From Rhodococcus sp. B7740 (lineage in GTDB: Bacteria > Actinomycetota > Actinomycetes > Mycobacteriales > Mycobacteriaceae): a stretch of 64,000 bases of DNA. Below the pieces are notes generated by a model. It had not been told where the DNA came from. It did not search any database and saw only the letters and a list, made by a program, of their open reading frames with translations. Shown piece by piece: positions 7,810 through 17,412 of this stretch; the stretch's first letter is position 1; the number at the start of each line of letters is the position of its first letter. A program made the translations under genes and the position numbers. The stretch is taken from contig NZ_CP010797.1 in assembly GCF_000954115.1 (NCBI RefSeq), positions 3,224,001 through 3,288,000 on the forward strand. Reading direction: 5' to 3'.

Positions 7810-8778
7810 TCAAGCCGAGCGGTGTCGCGGTGAGTCGTGGTAGCCCACCATGCCCACCATCGAGGCATGGTGCGACGGCGCGACGTTGGCGATCGTGGCG
7901 CCCCGCGGGCGGTGTCGACGCGACGCGACCGCGTCGACGGCCATCAGAGCCGCACCGTGCGCGGTGAGAGACTCCGGATTGGCGGGTGCGACGACCGGCA
8001 GCATCAGATCACGACGGAACAGGCGCCGCAGCGTCGGAATGTTGGCGCAGCCACCGACCATCACCAGGGCGTGAACGGCACAGGGCGCGTCGACGATCAC
8101 ACTGGCCACCCAGTCCTCCAACGACCGAATGCTGCGTTCGAGAACATCATCGAAAGTGTTGCGCCACAACCTGACCGGACCACCGACGAAGGGTCCGGCA
8201 ACTTCGGCCACCCGCAGTCGAGAAAGCTGCTCACGCGCCGTTCGGACCGATACCGTCAATTCTGCCCGTGCCCGATCGGACGCCAACTCGTCCGCTCCGT
8301 ACGTCGAGAGCAGGTAGCGGGAGAGTTGCTCGTCGCAGCTGTTGCCTCCGAACAACGTGGTGCGCACCGAACTGAAGACCGTACCGGTGGCCGGGTCTGC
8401 CACGGACACCGTGGTGCCCGACGCCCCGATGTCACAGACCGCGACCGTACGCGCGCCCTCTAGCTGGCCCGTTCCCTGCAGATACCGCAGCTGAGCTCCG
8501 AGTTCGGAGGCGACCAGCAGTCGATCGGCCTCGTACGTGGAGTAGGCGGACGTACGCGCGCGAGCACCGGGATCGTCGGGTACCGCCAACACGATGTCCG
8601 TTCGGTCGACCATCTGATCGCGCGACATGGAGTCCAGCAAGTCGATGGCGACCTGAAGGTGATCGTCAGGATCGAACGAGTGAACGATGTGGGCCGACCG
8701 CACCGACTCGTCGATCGCATCGACTGCGACCCCTCGGGCAGTGGCAGAACCCACCGAAACACCAAGGACTGTTCTCAT
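7810..8778 (-). CDS. Hsp70-like actin-fold ATPase, nucleotide-binding domain only
   Basis: This 322-residue protein has the actin/Hsp70 fold but lacks the substrate-binding and lid domains of DnaK. The phosphate-2 motif is present ('CDIGASGTTVSV'), as is an adenosine motif ('VMVGGCANIPTLRRLF'), while the N-terminal phosphate-1 loop ('GVSVGSATARG') departs from the DLGTT form. No membrane segment is evident, so it is probably cytoplasmic. It is the paralogue of the membrane-anchored protein at 12018-13631. The start ATG at 8778 aligns with the beginning of the fold; an upstream extension to 8847 adds only unstructured basic residues. Partner and role are unknown. Confidence 0.75.
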   Translation of the reverse strand: MRTVLGVSVGSATARGVAVDAIDESVRSAHIVHSFDPDDHLQVAIDLLDSMSRDQMVDRTDIVLAVPDDPGARARTSAYSTYEADRLLVASELGAQLRYLQGTGQLEGARTVAVCDIGASGTTVSVADPATGTVFSSVRTTLFGGNSCDEQLSRYLLSTYGADELASDRARAELTVSVRTAREQLSRLRVAEVAGPFVGGPVRLWRNTFDDVLERSIRSLEDWVASVIVDAPCAVHALVMVGGCANIPTLRRLFRRDLMLPVVAPANPESLTAHGAALMAVDAVASRRHRPRGATIANVAPSHHASMVGMVGYHDSPRHRSA

Positions 8779-8919
8779 GATTCCTCGACTCGACTGGCTA
8801 CTCCGACCTGCCGATAGTAAACCGCCGAACCGTCGTCTGGACAGCAATCTCGGTATCTGAATGAACTTCCGGTTTGTTTTGGGACATATAACAAGAAGCG
8901 GAACCCGTACCGACCGATC

Positions 8920-9207
8920 TCAGGCGACGTGATCGAAAGGATCTCGACGGTACGCCAGCAGCGGACCCCACTCCTCCTGCGCCGAGGTCATCGCCGCACA
9001 GGCGACGCCGTTGGCCGAGTCCATTCCGCGCGCGGCCGCGACGATCGACCGAGCCGACTGCACGAGGGACACATCGAATCGGAAGCTGTGCGCCGCCAAT
9101 TCGGCGAACGCGTCCTCCGGACTACAGCCGCGCAGCGCGATGAGAACACCCACCGCCCTGTCGATAGCGGTGCGAGTCAACGGTTCTGCTGCGGGATTCT
9201 CGGTCAT
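8920..9207 (-). CDS. ANTAR-domain protein
   Basis: A 95-residue protein whose residues 13-62 match the three-helix ANTAR RNA-binding domain ('AIDRAVGVLIALRGCSPEDAF' region, then the conserved alanine/serine positions). ANTAR proteins bind paired hairpins in nascent RNA and prevent termination, usually under a sensory domain; here no sensory domain is fused. The ~30-residue C-terminal tail is unique. It is flanked by gaps of 141 and 150 bases within a run of minus-strand genes for Hsp70-like proteins, so those genes are plausible antitermination targets. This last point is inference. Confidence 0.8.
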   Translation of the reverse strand: MTENPAAEPLTRTAIDRAVGVLIALRGCSPEDAFAELAAHSFRFDVSLVQSARSIVAAARGMDSANGVACAAMTSAQEEWGPLLAYRRDPFDHVA

Positions 9208-9357
9208 CGAATACTCACCGTCTGCTGGTCGATGACTCGATGGTAGCCACGCATGAGCAGAAGTTCAGGTGTCGGAGTCGAATTCACATACCCGTCACGA
9301 GAAGGACTTGTCCAAGTATCAAAAATGCACGCTCACAAGGGAATCAACGAATCGATC

Positions 9358-10437
9358 TCACTCGACCGGACTCGCAGCCGGTTCTTCGTCGACGGTCGTG
9401 GGTTCGGTGGTGACCGGAACCTCCGTGGTGGTCTCGATCGGGCTCGTGGTCGTCGGAGGATCGGGGTCGGGTTCCGGCTCGACGGTCGTCGTTTCTTCTC
9501 CACCCGAATCACCACCGCCACCCGAGTTGCCGCCGCCCGACGCCCCGCCGTCCGCATCGCCGTCCGAGCCGCCACGACCTTCGCTGCCGCCGCCGGAGAC
9601 CACGCCGGGTCTGCCGCCACCCGATCCGGCCCGGGAGTCCCCACCCCCCGACGAGCTCATCGACGTGGGGACCGGACTCGCGGGGAGCGCTTCACTCCAG
9701 GTACCGACCGGCACCGGCCCGTACACCGGCGCCTCGAACACCCCGGCCTCGATGGACGGAACAGCCGACGGCGCAGGCGGGGGGACCGCCGAACCCGCGA
9801 CCACCGCCACCGACGACGACGCGACCTCGCTGCCCCCGGCCGACGGCATCTCGGTGCGATCCGCGCTGTCGACCACGGAATTCTGGGTCGGACCGGCCGC
9901 CGACAGCGCCCACACCGTGGCTCCGCTCAGTGCGGCGAGAACCGCGACGCCCAAACCGATCATTGCCAGTCGCGCACCGCGTGGAGTACCGGCCGCATCG
10001 CTGCCGGAACCGTTCCAGACCTCGTCGACCGACTCCGCAGGGACGTCGACCGGCCCGCCTGCCCATGCAGTGAGAGCTTCTACGGTGCCGATCAGTGCTG
10101 CTGCAACTCCCAGCGGAACCTCGGCGTTCAACCGCGGATCTCCGGCATCGACCACCACGACATCGCGAACCTCATGGGCGGCGAGCGCTGCACGGACGAT
10201 TCCGCACAGCGCGATGCTGTCGCACACCACTCCGGAACCGCTGATCCGCAGATCGTTCTGGGCCGCTTGCACCCTCATGATTCCGAGCATCGTGGTGACG
10301 GCGTCACCCACGCCGCCGGGAACCGCGGCAACGGACACGGTGCGCGTGGACATGGCTCCCAACTCGGGTAGATCGGCCTCGACCAGCACGGCCGACACTT
10401 CTTCGGCACCGACGTGTATCCCGAGCGCAATGGCCAT
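9358..10437 (-). CDS. Membrane-anchored DUF7159-like protein with Ser/Gly/Pro-rich exported tail
   Basis: A 359-residue protein with three parts. Residues 1-130 form a degenerate ASKHA-like domain ('ALGIHVGAEEVSAVLVEADL', 'VVVVDAGDPRLNAEVPLGVA'). One transmembrane helix lies at about 156-178. A low-complexity tail (180-359) is rich in Gly, Ser, Pro, Thr and acidic residues and should face outside. The N-terminal domain resembles the mycobacterial DUF7159 family, a family assignment I recall rather than searched. The tail's bias creates long false frames on the other strand. It lies between the CYTH-CHAD and ANTAR genes, all on the same strand. Confidence 0.65.
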   Translation of the reverse strand: MAIALGIHVGAEEVSAVLVEADLPELGAMSTRTVSVAAVPGGVGDAVTTMLGIMRVQAAQNDLRISGSGVVCDSIALCGIVRAALAAHEVRDVVVVDAGDPRLNAEVPLGVAAALIGTVEALTAWAGGPVDVPAESVDEVWNGSGSDAAGTPRGARLAMIGLGVAVLAALSGATVWALSAAGPTQNSVVDSADRTEMPSAGGSEVASSSVAVVAGSAVPPPAPSAVPSIEAGVFEAPVYGPVPVGTWSEALPASPVPTSMSSSGGGDSRAGSGGGRPGVVSGGGSEGRGGSDGDADGGASGGGNSGGGGDSGGEETTTVEPEPDPDPPTTTSPIETTTEVPVTTEPTTVDEEPAASPVE

Positions 10438-10519
10438 GGTCGTCGACTCCCCCCGACTTCGATTCGGGCTCAGAGTACCCTTCGAGCCGGAAATCGGGGA
10501 AACAAATTGTTTTGCTCGA

Positions 10520-11962
10520 TCAGAACTCCAACCTGCTCGCCTCGTCGCGGGCCGTCTCGGCGGCCCGGCGCTCGCGCTCGAAGAGCAGGCCGAAGGTGAA
10601 TCCGTTCTCCCCCGCCGTCGTGCCTGCTCGCGCGCCGAGGGTACGCAGAATGTCCGCCGCGATCACCGCGTCCTGATGCTCTCCCAGCACCTCCTGAATC
10701 GTCTTGAAGTGCTTGATGTTCGCTTTCGAGACCTTCTTGTCCACCACCGGTGCAACCAACTCGGCCGCATACCGTGCTCGTTTCGATGCCTTTCGTGCCC
10801 GATGCAGCGCCTCGTCGTCGGTACCGCGCACGGCACTCTTCGTCCGATCGATCGCTTTCTTTCCTGCCTTGCGTGCCAGCTTGACCAACACACGGTCGGT
10901 GACCTCGCCGTCGATCGGTAGCCCGCGCGACCACTCCGCCAGCGTCGTGAGCAGCGCGCGGTAGCGCTCTCCGTCGAGTTCGGTCATCGCCGCCTCGCGG
11001 TACCGAATCTGCTCGGCGAGCAGGTCGTTCTCGATGCGCGACGCGACCGGCCCGAGCACCAGTTCGGGCGGTAGTTCGCGCAACGCGGCGGCGAACCGGG
11101 CACGTTGCACCTGACGATCGCGCACTTCACCGAGAATGCTTGCATACCAAGACAGTTCGGCTTCGAGCTGGGCGGCGGGCTCGTCCTCGAACAGGCTACC
11201 GAACACACGAAGGGTACTGCGGTATCGCCGAATCGCCACCCGCGTGGAATGAATCGGATCCAGCCCTCGACGCAGATACACATCGCCCGCGACGATCGCC
11301 TGCGCCTGCGCGTCGAGATAGTCCGCCAACAGCACCACCCCGGGTTCGGCGGGTACCTGACGCACCACCGACAGAGCCCGATCCAGCTTCGACGGATGCG
11401 CCGACGGCCGGGCACCGGCAGCCCGCAGCACCTTGCCCGCCTTCTTCAGAAACGACTCCGACCCTGCGGGTCCGAGTTCCACCTCGACCTCCCGCCACCG
11501 CGGACCGGTCGCGCCGCCGATCAGGACGACGGAGACCTCGTCGTCGGCCACTTCCGCGACCACAGCCCCGTCGGCGTCGGACACGGTGTGAATCGTGCGA
11601 TGCGTCGTCAGAGTCGCGACCGCAGACAACTCCGCGCCCATCACCGCACCGCGCAGCACGTCGTTCAGCTCGTCCGGCACCGCACCGTGCGCTCCGTTGC
11701 CGAGAGGGAGCCGAATCTCGGTCCGCGCCTTCTCCGCCGGGACCTTCGCATGCCAGCCGTTGTCGGAATCACCGGTACGACGCCGAACCGTGATTCCGCG
11801 TCGCAACAGGTCGTGGCCGGTCGTGTCGAAGTACTCACTGCTCAGGTCGGTCTCGCTCGACGCCAGAGCGCCGCCGGAGGGCACCAGTGAAGCGAGAGTG
11901 GGCAATCGGAAATCTGCGTCGACGTCGAACTTGTCTTCGCGCTCGGTCTGAATCGACTCCAT
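10520..11962 (-). CDS. CYTH and CHAD domain protein (polyphosphate-associated)
   Basis: The 480-residue protein combines an N-terminal CYTH domain (about 1-200), with its ExExK-like start 'EREDKF' and alternating charged strands, and a C-terminal CHAD helical domain (about 215-475) rich in His, Arg and Lys ('HSTRVAIRRYRSTLRVF', 'HRARKASKRARYAAE'). CYTH proteins act on triphosphates such as inorganic triphosphate; CHAD domains bind polyphosphate granules. ATG 11962 is preferred to ATG 11971 because an AGGA lies about nine bases upstream. It is 55 bases from the anchored Hsp70-like gene, suggesting one transcription unit. Confidence 0.88.
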   Translation of the reverse strand: MESIQTEREDKFDVDADFRLPTLASLVPSGGALASSETDLSSEYFDTTGHDLLRRGITVRRRTGDSDNGWHAKVPAEKARTEIRLPLGNGAHGAVPDELNDVLRGAVMGAELSAVATLTTHRTIHTVSDADGAVVAEVADDEVSVVLIGGATGPRWREVEVELGPAGSESFLKKAGKVLRAAGARPSAHPSKLDRALSVVRQVPAEPGVVLLADYLDAQAQAIVAGDVYLRRGLDPIHSTRVAIRRYRSTLRVFGSLFEDEPAAQLEAELSWYASILGEVRDRQVQRARFAAALRELPPELVLGPVASRIENDLLAEQIRYREAAMTELDGERYRALLTTLAEWSRGLPIDGEVTDRVLVKLARKAGKKAIDRTKSAVRGTDDEALHRARKASKRARYAAELVAPVVDKKVSKANIKHFKTIQEVLGEHQDAVIAADILRTLGARAGTTAGENGFTFGLLFERERRAAETARDEASRLEF

Positions 11963-12017
11963 ACCTGTCATCCTGCCTCGAGTACCGGGGCCGATGGAGT
12001 CCGAAACTGCAGACCGG

Positions 12018-13631
12018 TCAGCGTCGCGGAAAGTCGAAGTCCGGCAGCGGAAAATCGAACGTCCGAGTGGACCGTGTGGTGGTCGGCGGACGCGTCGTCG
12101 TCGTGGCCCGGGTCGTCGTGGCGGGGCTCGTCGTGGCGGGGCTCGTCGTGGTCGGACGAGTCGTGGTGGCAGGCGGGACAGCCGTCGGTACAACGGTCGA
12201 CCGATCGGGGGTGAGCGTGTCGGGTGCCGTCGTCTGCTGGATGTCGGACGGGGCACTGGTCGTGGCCACGGTGCGCCGCGCTGCGGTGGTGCTCGCCGCG
12301 TCGGAAGTGGTCGGCGCTGGGGCCGAGGGCGACGTTGCCGACGGGTCGACCGGAGGCGAGGTCTGCGCCGTCGTGGTCGCGGGCGGCAACGACGACCCGG
12401 TGGGGTCGGCGGGTGATCCGTCTGCGGCAGGCACCACGGACTGCGACCGAGCGGTCGGTGAGGCGTCCTGCGAACTGTTCACCGACGGAGACGGCTCGTC
12501 GCCGCTGGTGCGTGCGGCCGCAGTGACCACGGTGCCGGCTGCACACACCGCCACGATCGCCGCGAGTGCGCCCCCGAGATGCCGAGACTTGTTGACCCTG
12601 GTCATCCGCTTCGAGGAGGTGTCGCTGTGCCGTGGGCGCTTGGAGACCACCGGGGCGACCGCACCCACCTCCACGTCTGCGGAGTCCCGATCCACGGCAG
12701 CGAACCGATCGGTGAGCACCTCGGGCGGTGCCGGGGTGGGCCGCCGACCCACCGTCCGAGCGATCCCGGCAGCGCCGTGCGCCGCCAGCAGTTCCGGCTG
12801 CTCGGGCACGTAGACCGGCATCGACACCGCGTCGAACAGGACCTGCCGAATTATCTGCATGTTGGCACCACCACCGACAGCGACGATGGCGTCGACGTGG
12901 ATGCCCTGTGCACCGACCTCGTCGAGCACGTCCACGGCCATCGAGACGGCTCGGCGCACCGCGTCGCCGATGAGCTCGTCGAGATTGCCACGCCACAGCG
13001 ATGCACGTCCGCCGACGAACGGTCCGATGATCGACACGCTGCGAAGCAGTGCCAGTTCGTGTTTCCCGGCGCGGACGTCGTGAACGAGCCGCCGCCGAGC
13101 CTCGACCGTCAGCGCCTCGGCCGCACCGAACGTCGCGATGAGGTGATCGCACAGCACCCGATCGCAGTCGTCACCACCGAGGGCGTCCGTACGACGCGAC
13201 GCGAGGACATCACCGCTGTCGACGTCCACCACCGATACCGAGGTACCGGATGCACCGACATCGAACAGAGCGACGCAGCGCTCACCGGCGAGCACCCGCG
13301 TCTGACGCAGCGCACCCAACTGGGCACCGAGTTCCGAGACGAGCACAACGCCATCGGAGAAGTCCTGGTCGTAGGCCGTCTTGGGGTCGCTTTCGCGCAG
13401 TGCGAGCACCGGATGGAAATCCGCGGACGCATACTCGGTCGCCAGATTGTGAACCGACGTGATGACGGCATCCCACGGATCGGGAGCGAGGCCGTTGGGT
13501 GCCGGCCGGGATGCGACGGGCTCGTGTACTTCAAGGACAGCACCGGAGCGAGCGTTGTCGCTGATCACGCTGCGCAGACCACTCGACCCCAACGAACCGC
13601 CGAGTACGGACACATCGGGAACCGCGGACAC
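12018..13631 (-). CDS. Membrane-anchored Hsp70-like protein with Pro/Thr-rich exported tail
   Basis: Residues 1-315 form an Hsp70-like nucleotide-binding fold with the phosphate-2 motif 'FDVGASGTSVSV' and the adenosine motif 'VAVGGGANMQIIRQ'. A basic linker leads to one transmembrane helix at about 350-369, then an external tail of about 170 residues extremely rich in Thr, Ser, Pro and Ala, ending in a repeated Phe-Pro-Asp pattern. The start is set at GTG 13631, preceded by GAGG at a good distance; the longer ATG frame (13697) has no such site. The gene lies between dcd and the CYTH-CHAD gene. Function is unknown. Confidence 0.75.
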   Translation of the reverse strand: MSAVPDVSVLGGSLGSSGLRSVISDNARSGAVLEVHEPVASRPAPNGLAPDPWDAVITSVHNLATEYASADFHPVLALRESDPKTAYDQDFSDGVVLVSELGAQLGALRQTRVLAGERCVALFDVGASGTSVSVVDVDSGDVLASRRTDALGGDDCDRVLCDHLIATFGAAEALTVEARRRLVHDVRAGKHELALLRSVSIIGPFVGGRASLWRGNLDELIGDAVRRAVSMAVDVLDEVGAQGIHVDAIVAVGGGANMQIIRQVLFDAVSMPVYVPEQPELLAAHGAAGIARTVGRRPTPAPPEVLTDRFAAVDRDSADVEVGAVAPVVSKRPRHSDTSSKRMTRVNKSRHLGGALAAIVAVCAAGTVVTAAARTSGDEPSPSVNSSQDASPTARSQSVVPAADGSPADPTGSSLPPATTTAQTSPPVDPSATSPSAPAPTTSDAASTTAARRTVATTSAPSDIQQTTAPDTLTPDRSTVVPTAVPPATTTRPTTTSPATTSPATTTRATTTTRPPTTTRSTRTFDFPLPDFDFPRR

Positions 13632-13736
13632 TAGAAACCTCGCTCTGGTAGGCCCCAACCCACGTCGAGTTACCAGAGTACCGCTACAACCGGACATTCA
13701 CCACGTTTCGCGGTGAGAAACAGACCTCGGGATCGT

Positions 13737-14315
13737 TTACTCGACGCTCGAGCGAACGAAGTTCAGGTAGGCCTTCGACGGTGTCGGCCCACGCTGGCCC
13801 TGATACTTCGACCCCACCGCGGCGCTGCCGTACGGATTCTCGGACGGCGAAGACAGCCGGAAGAGACACAGCTGCCCGATCTTCATGCCCGGCCACAACG
13901 TGATCGGCAGGTTTGCGACGTTGGACAACTCCAGCGTGATGTGGCCACTGAAGCCCGGATCGATGAAGCCTGCGGTCGAGTGTGTGAGCAGACCCAGCCG
14001 CCCGAGCGAACTCTTCCCCTCGAGCCGACCGGCCAAGTAGTCCGGCAGCGTCGTCAATTCCAGCGTGGAGCCGAGAACGAACTCCCCCGGATGAAGAACG
14101 AACGGCTCACCTGCGGCAGGTTCGACCAGCGTCGTCAATTCGTCCTGCTGTAGCGACGGGTCGATGTGGGTATAGCGGGTGTTGTTGAACACCCGGAAAA
14201 GCTTGTCGAGCCGCACATCGACACTCGACGGCTGAACCATCGACGGGTCGAACGGTTCGATCGCGAGGTTTCCCAAGGTCACTTCGGCACGGATGTCACG
14301 GTCGGAGAGCAGCAC
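13737..14315 (-). CDS. dcd: dCTP deaminase
   Basis: This 192-residue cytoplasmic trimeric enzyme deaminates dCTP toward dUTP, or directly to dUMP in the bifunctional form found in many Actinobacteria, for thymidylate synthesis. Recognisable segments are 'MLLSDRDI' at the start, '[10 protein letters not shown]', '[31 protein letters not shown]' parts around the active site and the '[12 protein letters not shown]' C-terminal lid. Length matches the family. It begins the minus-strand run that leads into the Hsp70-like locus and is separated from it by 105 bases. Confidence 0.95.
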   Translation of the reverse strand: MLLSDRDIRAEVTLGNLAIEPFDPSMVQPSSVDVRLDKLFRVFNNTRYTHIDPSLQQDELTTLVEPAAGEPFVLHPGEFVLGSTLELTTLPDYLAGRLEGKSSLGRLGLLTHSTAGFIDPGFSGHITLELSNVANLPITLWPGMKIGQLCLFRLSSPSENPYGSAAVGSKYQGQRGPTPSKAYLNFVRSSVE

Positions 14316-14455
14316 CTCTGCAGGCTACTGGTCCTGGGCGGTCCCTCGCGACACACCCGAACCCCGATCACGTTACGTAGCTCCACAAAGGAAAAGCCGG
14401 ACAATCGAGCGGCACGACCATTCACATTCGGGCAACTCCTATCAGGAAGAGTGAA

Positions 14456-15169
14456 ATGACAATTCCGTTCGACGTCCCCTCGTACTGGGACGACAGATCA
14501 CAATGCCTCGTTCTGGCCACCACTCCCGCCGAGAATCCGACCTTGTGGGAACAATTCCTGGACGGCGCAGAGGAAAGCTATATGCGACACGGTGTGACCA
14601 CCGCACTCGAAATGTCGACCATTCGCGACGGCAGCACCACCTCACTGTTCTTCGCCGCACTCGACCGAACCGGGCAAATAGTCGGTGGAGTACGAGTGCA
14701 AGGACCGTATTCCTCGGTCGATCAATCTCACGCACTGATCGAATTCGCCGAGTACCCCGACGGGCTCCGGCGCGTGCACACCATGCTCGACGAACGCATC
14801 GGCCACGGAGTCGTCGAACTCAAATCTGCGTGGGTCGCTCAGGGCGCACCCCACGGCCGGGCCGTCACCGCGATGATCGCGGAATCACCCGCCTACAGCA
14901 CCGCGCTTCTCGGCGCACGCTACGCGTTGGCCACCGCGGCATCCCACGTCCGCGCCGCATGGCTCGACACCGGAGCGGTCATCGCCACCCAGATCGCACC
15001 GATCCCCTACCCCGACGAGCGCTATCGAACCGAGGTGTTCTGGTGGGACAGAACCACACTCGCATTCAACGCCGATCTGGCCACCTGGCGCCGGATGCGG
15101 CAGAACACCGTCACCCTGCTCGCGCACCGCCGCGCAGCCGCCGAACTCCCGGAAGCAGTCGCATCATGA
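14456..15169 (+). CDS. GNAT-like protein, resembling acyl-homoserine-lactone/N-acyl amino acid synthases
   Basis: A 237-residue protein. A central stretch ('ALDRTGQIVGGVRVQGPY') followed by an acidic Glu-Phe segment and a C-terminal 'IPYPDERYRTEVFWWD' is reminiscent of the acyltransferase fold of FeeM or LuxI-type synthases. This is pattern resemblance only. Its TGA overlaps the ATG of the ThiF/nitroreductase gene, so the two products are made together. ATG 14456 follows an AGGAAGAG ribosome-binding site. If it makes an N-acylated metabolite, the downstream E1-like and redox domains could modify it. Confidence 0.5.
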   Translation: MTIPFDVPSYWDDRSQCLVLATTPAENPTLWEQFLDGAEESYMRHGVTTALEMSTIRDGSTTSLFFAALDRTGQIVGGVRVQGPYSSVDQSHALIEFAEYPDGLRRVHTMLDERIGHGVVELKSAWVAQGAPHGRAVTAMIAESPAYSTALLGARYALATAASHVRAAWLDTGAVIATQIAPIPYPDERYRTEVFWWDRTTLAFNADLATWRRMRQNTVTLLAHRRAAAELPEAVAS

Positions 15170-17295
15170 ACGATCAACACCTACCCGGCCACCATTGGAA
15201 GCCTGTGATATTCGACGAGACCGACGCCACACAGCGCGCCGCTCTCGACGAACTCAGACGCGATCCGACCCTCACATTTCTGGACGAGAGGAAGACGCAG
15301 AGAAAAGGCCTCCTCTCACTTCTTCCCAGCCCTGAGCAGAGCCTTCTCGACGAAAACGACAGGTGGGTCTTCTTTCCATGGCGGAAAACCGTCGTCGCGG
15401 TACTCGGACCGAACTCGTTCCGACACCTGAGGCTCGACAGAAACCGAAACAAGATAACTCTCGCGGAACAGAATTCTTTAGGAGATCTCACGATAGGAAT
15501 CATCGGGCTCAGCGTCGGACACGCCATTGCCCACACCCTCGCACTCGAAGGAATCTGCGGGACGCTTCGCCTCGCCGATTTCGACGAGGTCGAACTTTCC
15601 AACCTCAATAGAATTCCCGCGTCCATCCTCGATCTCGGCGTTAACAAAGCGGTCGTCGCTGCCCGACGCATTGCCGAAATCGACCCGTACCTACGCGTCG
15701 AAATCGCCGAGGACGGCATCACCGAGAGCACCATCGACGAGTTCTTCGACGGACTGGACCTCCTCGTCGAGGAATGCGACTCCCTCGATGTCAAAGTCCG
15801 GGCCCGCGAGGCGGCCCGGTCGCGACGCATCCCGGTACTGATGGAGACCTCCGACCGAGGGCTTCTCGACGTCGAACGCTTCGACCTCGAGCCCGAACGC
15901 CCGGTGTTCCACGGCGTGCTCGGCGAGATCGACTCTGCGAGTCTGCGAGGGCTCGGCACGCGCGACAAGATCCCGATCGTTCTCGATCAGCTCGACGCCT
16001 CGCTGCTCTCGGCGCGCATGGCCGCTTCGATGGTGGAAGTGAGCGAAACCATCGAGACCTGGCCGCAACTGGGCGGCGACGTGCAACTCGGCGGTGCCAC
16101 CATCGCCGCAGCCGTTCGACGCCTCGGCACCGGAGCGCACCTGCCGTCCGGACGAATCCGCATCGACCTCGACACCCATCTCGATGCGCTCGTACCCCCG
16201 AACCCGACGCGTCGGGTGCAGGAGCCCTCGGTCGATACCGCCGTCGACGCCCGACGGGCCTGCGTCGATCCCGACGCGCTCGTTCTCGAGGCTGCCCGTC
16301 GAGCGCCGTCCGGTGGAAACAGTCAGCCGTGGACCTTCACCCGCGACGGACGCACCGTGCGGATCGAGGTCGATCGTTCACGAACCTCGACGCTCGACAT
16401 CGCCTTCCGCGGCAGTTGCGTCGCCGTCGGTGCAGCCGCCTTCAACGCCCGAGTGGTGGCCACCGCGCAGGGCAGGCTCGACCGCACCGACATCGGCGAG
16501 AACGGAGTCGAGATCACGCTGGGCGCGGGCGACCCGCAACCCATCACCGATCGACGCCTGCTCGACGGCGTTCTCGAGCGGTGCACCAACCGGGAGTTGG
16601 GCACCGGCGCGCCGTTGGACGCGGACATCGTCGCCGACATCGCCGCTGCAGCGGCCGCAGAAGGTGGACGGGCAGTGCTGCTGACGACACCCGAATCCAT
16701 TGCCGCGGCCGCGGATGTCCTCGCCGCCGCGGATCGCATTCGGTACCTCACACCGCACCTGCATCGAGACATGTTCTCCGAGTTGCGTTGGCCGGGAGAT
16801 CTCGATCCCGATCGGGGCATCGAGGTATCGACTCTGGGGATCGACGACGCAGACCTGTCCAAGCTGGAGATCGTCAAGCGGCCGGACGTCATGGAGCTCG
16901 TCCAAGTCTGGGACGCCGGCGCGGCACTGGGGACCGATATGCGGGATCGAGTGCTGTCGAGTTCGGCACTTGCCGTGGTCGTCGTACCCGGATCGACCGC
17001 GGAACATTACATCAGAGGAGGATGTGCAACAGAGAACGTATGGGTAACTGCGCATTTGCGTGGATTGGCGGTGCAACCGGTTTCCCCTGCGTTCCTCTAC
17101 GCCCGAAGCGCGGAGGAGTATCGGCAACTGTCGACGCACCACGCAGAAGCACTGCAGCAGTTGAGTTTTCGGTTCCGCGCACTGCTTGAAATGGAAAGCA
17201 CCGAATCCGTTGCACTGGTGTTGCGGCTCAGTTGCGCCCCGAAAACAGCCATACATAGTCGCAGACTTCCTGTTTCAGCGTCTGTATCGGGGTAG
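15166..17295 (+). CDS. ThiF/E1-like and nitroreductase-like fusion (Rv1355c family)
   Basis: A 709-residue two-domain protein. Residues about 100-310 form a ThiF/MoeB/E1-like adenylation domain, with a nucleotide-binding loop 'IGIIGLSVGHAIA' and the 'DFDEVELSNLNR' motif; the Zn-binding CxxC pair of MoeB is not apparent. Residues about 360-690 form a nitroreductase-like flavin domain ('AARRAPSGGNSQPWTF', late 'RGGCATENVWVTA'). The architecture and length match Rv1355c (about 715 residues). ATG 15166 overlaps the upstream stop. M. tuberculosis has the same gene next to Rv1354c, a GGDEF-EAL protein, as is seen here. Confidence 0.8.
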   Translation: MNDQHLPGHHWKPVIFDETDATQRAALDELRRDPTLTFLDERKTQRKGLLSLLPSPEQSLLDENDRWVFFPWRKTVVAVLGPNSFRHLRLDRNRNKITLAEQNSLGDLTIGIIGLSVGHAIAHTLALEGICGTLRLADFDEVELSNLNRIPASILDLGVNKAVVAARRIAEIDPYLRVEIAEDGITESTIDEFFDGLDLLVEECDSLDVKVRAREAARSRRIPVLMETSDRGLLDVERFDLEPERPVFHGVLGEIDSASLRGLGTRDKIPIVLDQLDASLLSARMAASMVEVSETIETWPQLGGDVQLGGATIAAAVRRLGTGAHLPSGRIRIDLDTHLDALVPPNPTRRVQEPSVDTAVDARRACVDPDALVLEAARRAPSGGNSQPWTFTRDGRTVRIEVDRSRTSTLDIAFRGSCVAVGAAAFNARVVATAQGRLDRTDIGENGVEITLGAGDPQPITDRRLLDGVLERCTNRELGTGAPLDADIVADIAAAAAAEGGRAVLLTTPESIAAAADVLAAADRIRYLTPHLHRDMFSELRWPGDLDPDRGIEVSTLGIDDADLSKLEIVKRPDVMELVQVWDAGAALGTDMRDRVLSSSALAVVVVPGSTAEHYIRGGCATENVWVTAHLRGLAVQPVSPAFLYARSAEEYRQLSTHHAEALQQLSFRFRALLEMESTESVALVLRLSCAPKTAIHSRRLPVSASVSG

Positions 17296-17412
17296 AGTTC
17301 CGGCGAAGACCAGGGGGAACAGTCCTGCACTGAGTCTACGAGAGGCGGGAGTAGGGCCCTGGAGCACAAACGGACGCTCGAGGTCCTCGTCACCGGCGTC
17401 GCGACCGAACTC

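Noticed and set aside
9269..10921. Long plus-strand frames opposite the DUF7159-like and CYTH-CHAD genes
   Set aside because: They mirror low-complexity Ser/Gly/Pro coding on the minus strand and show no domain.
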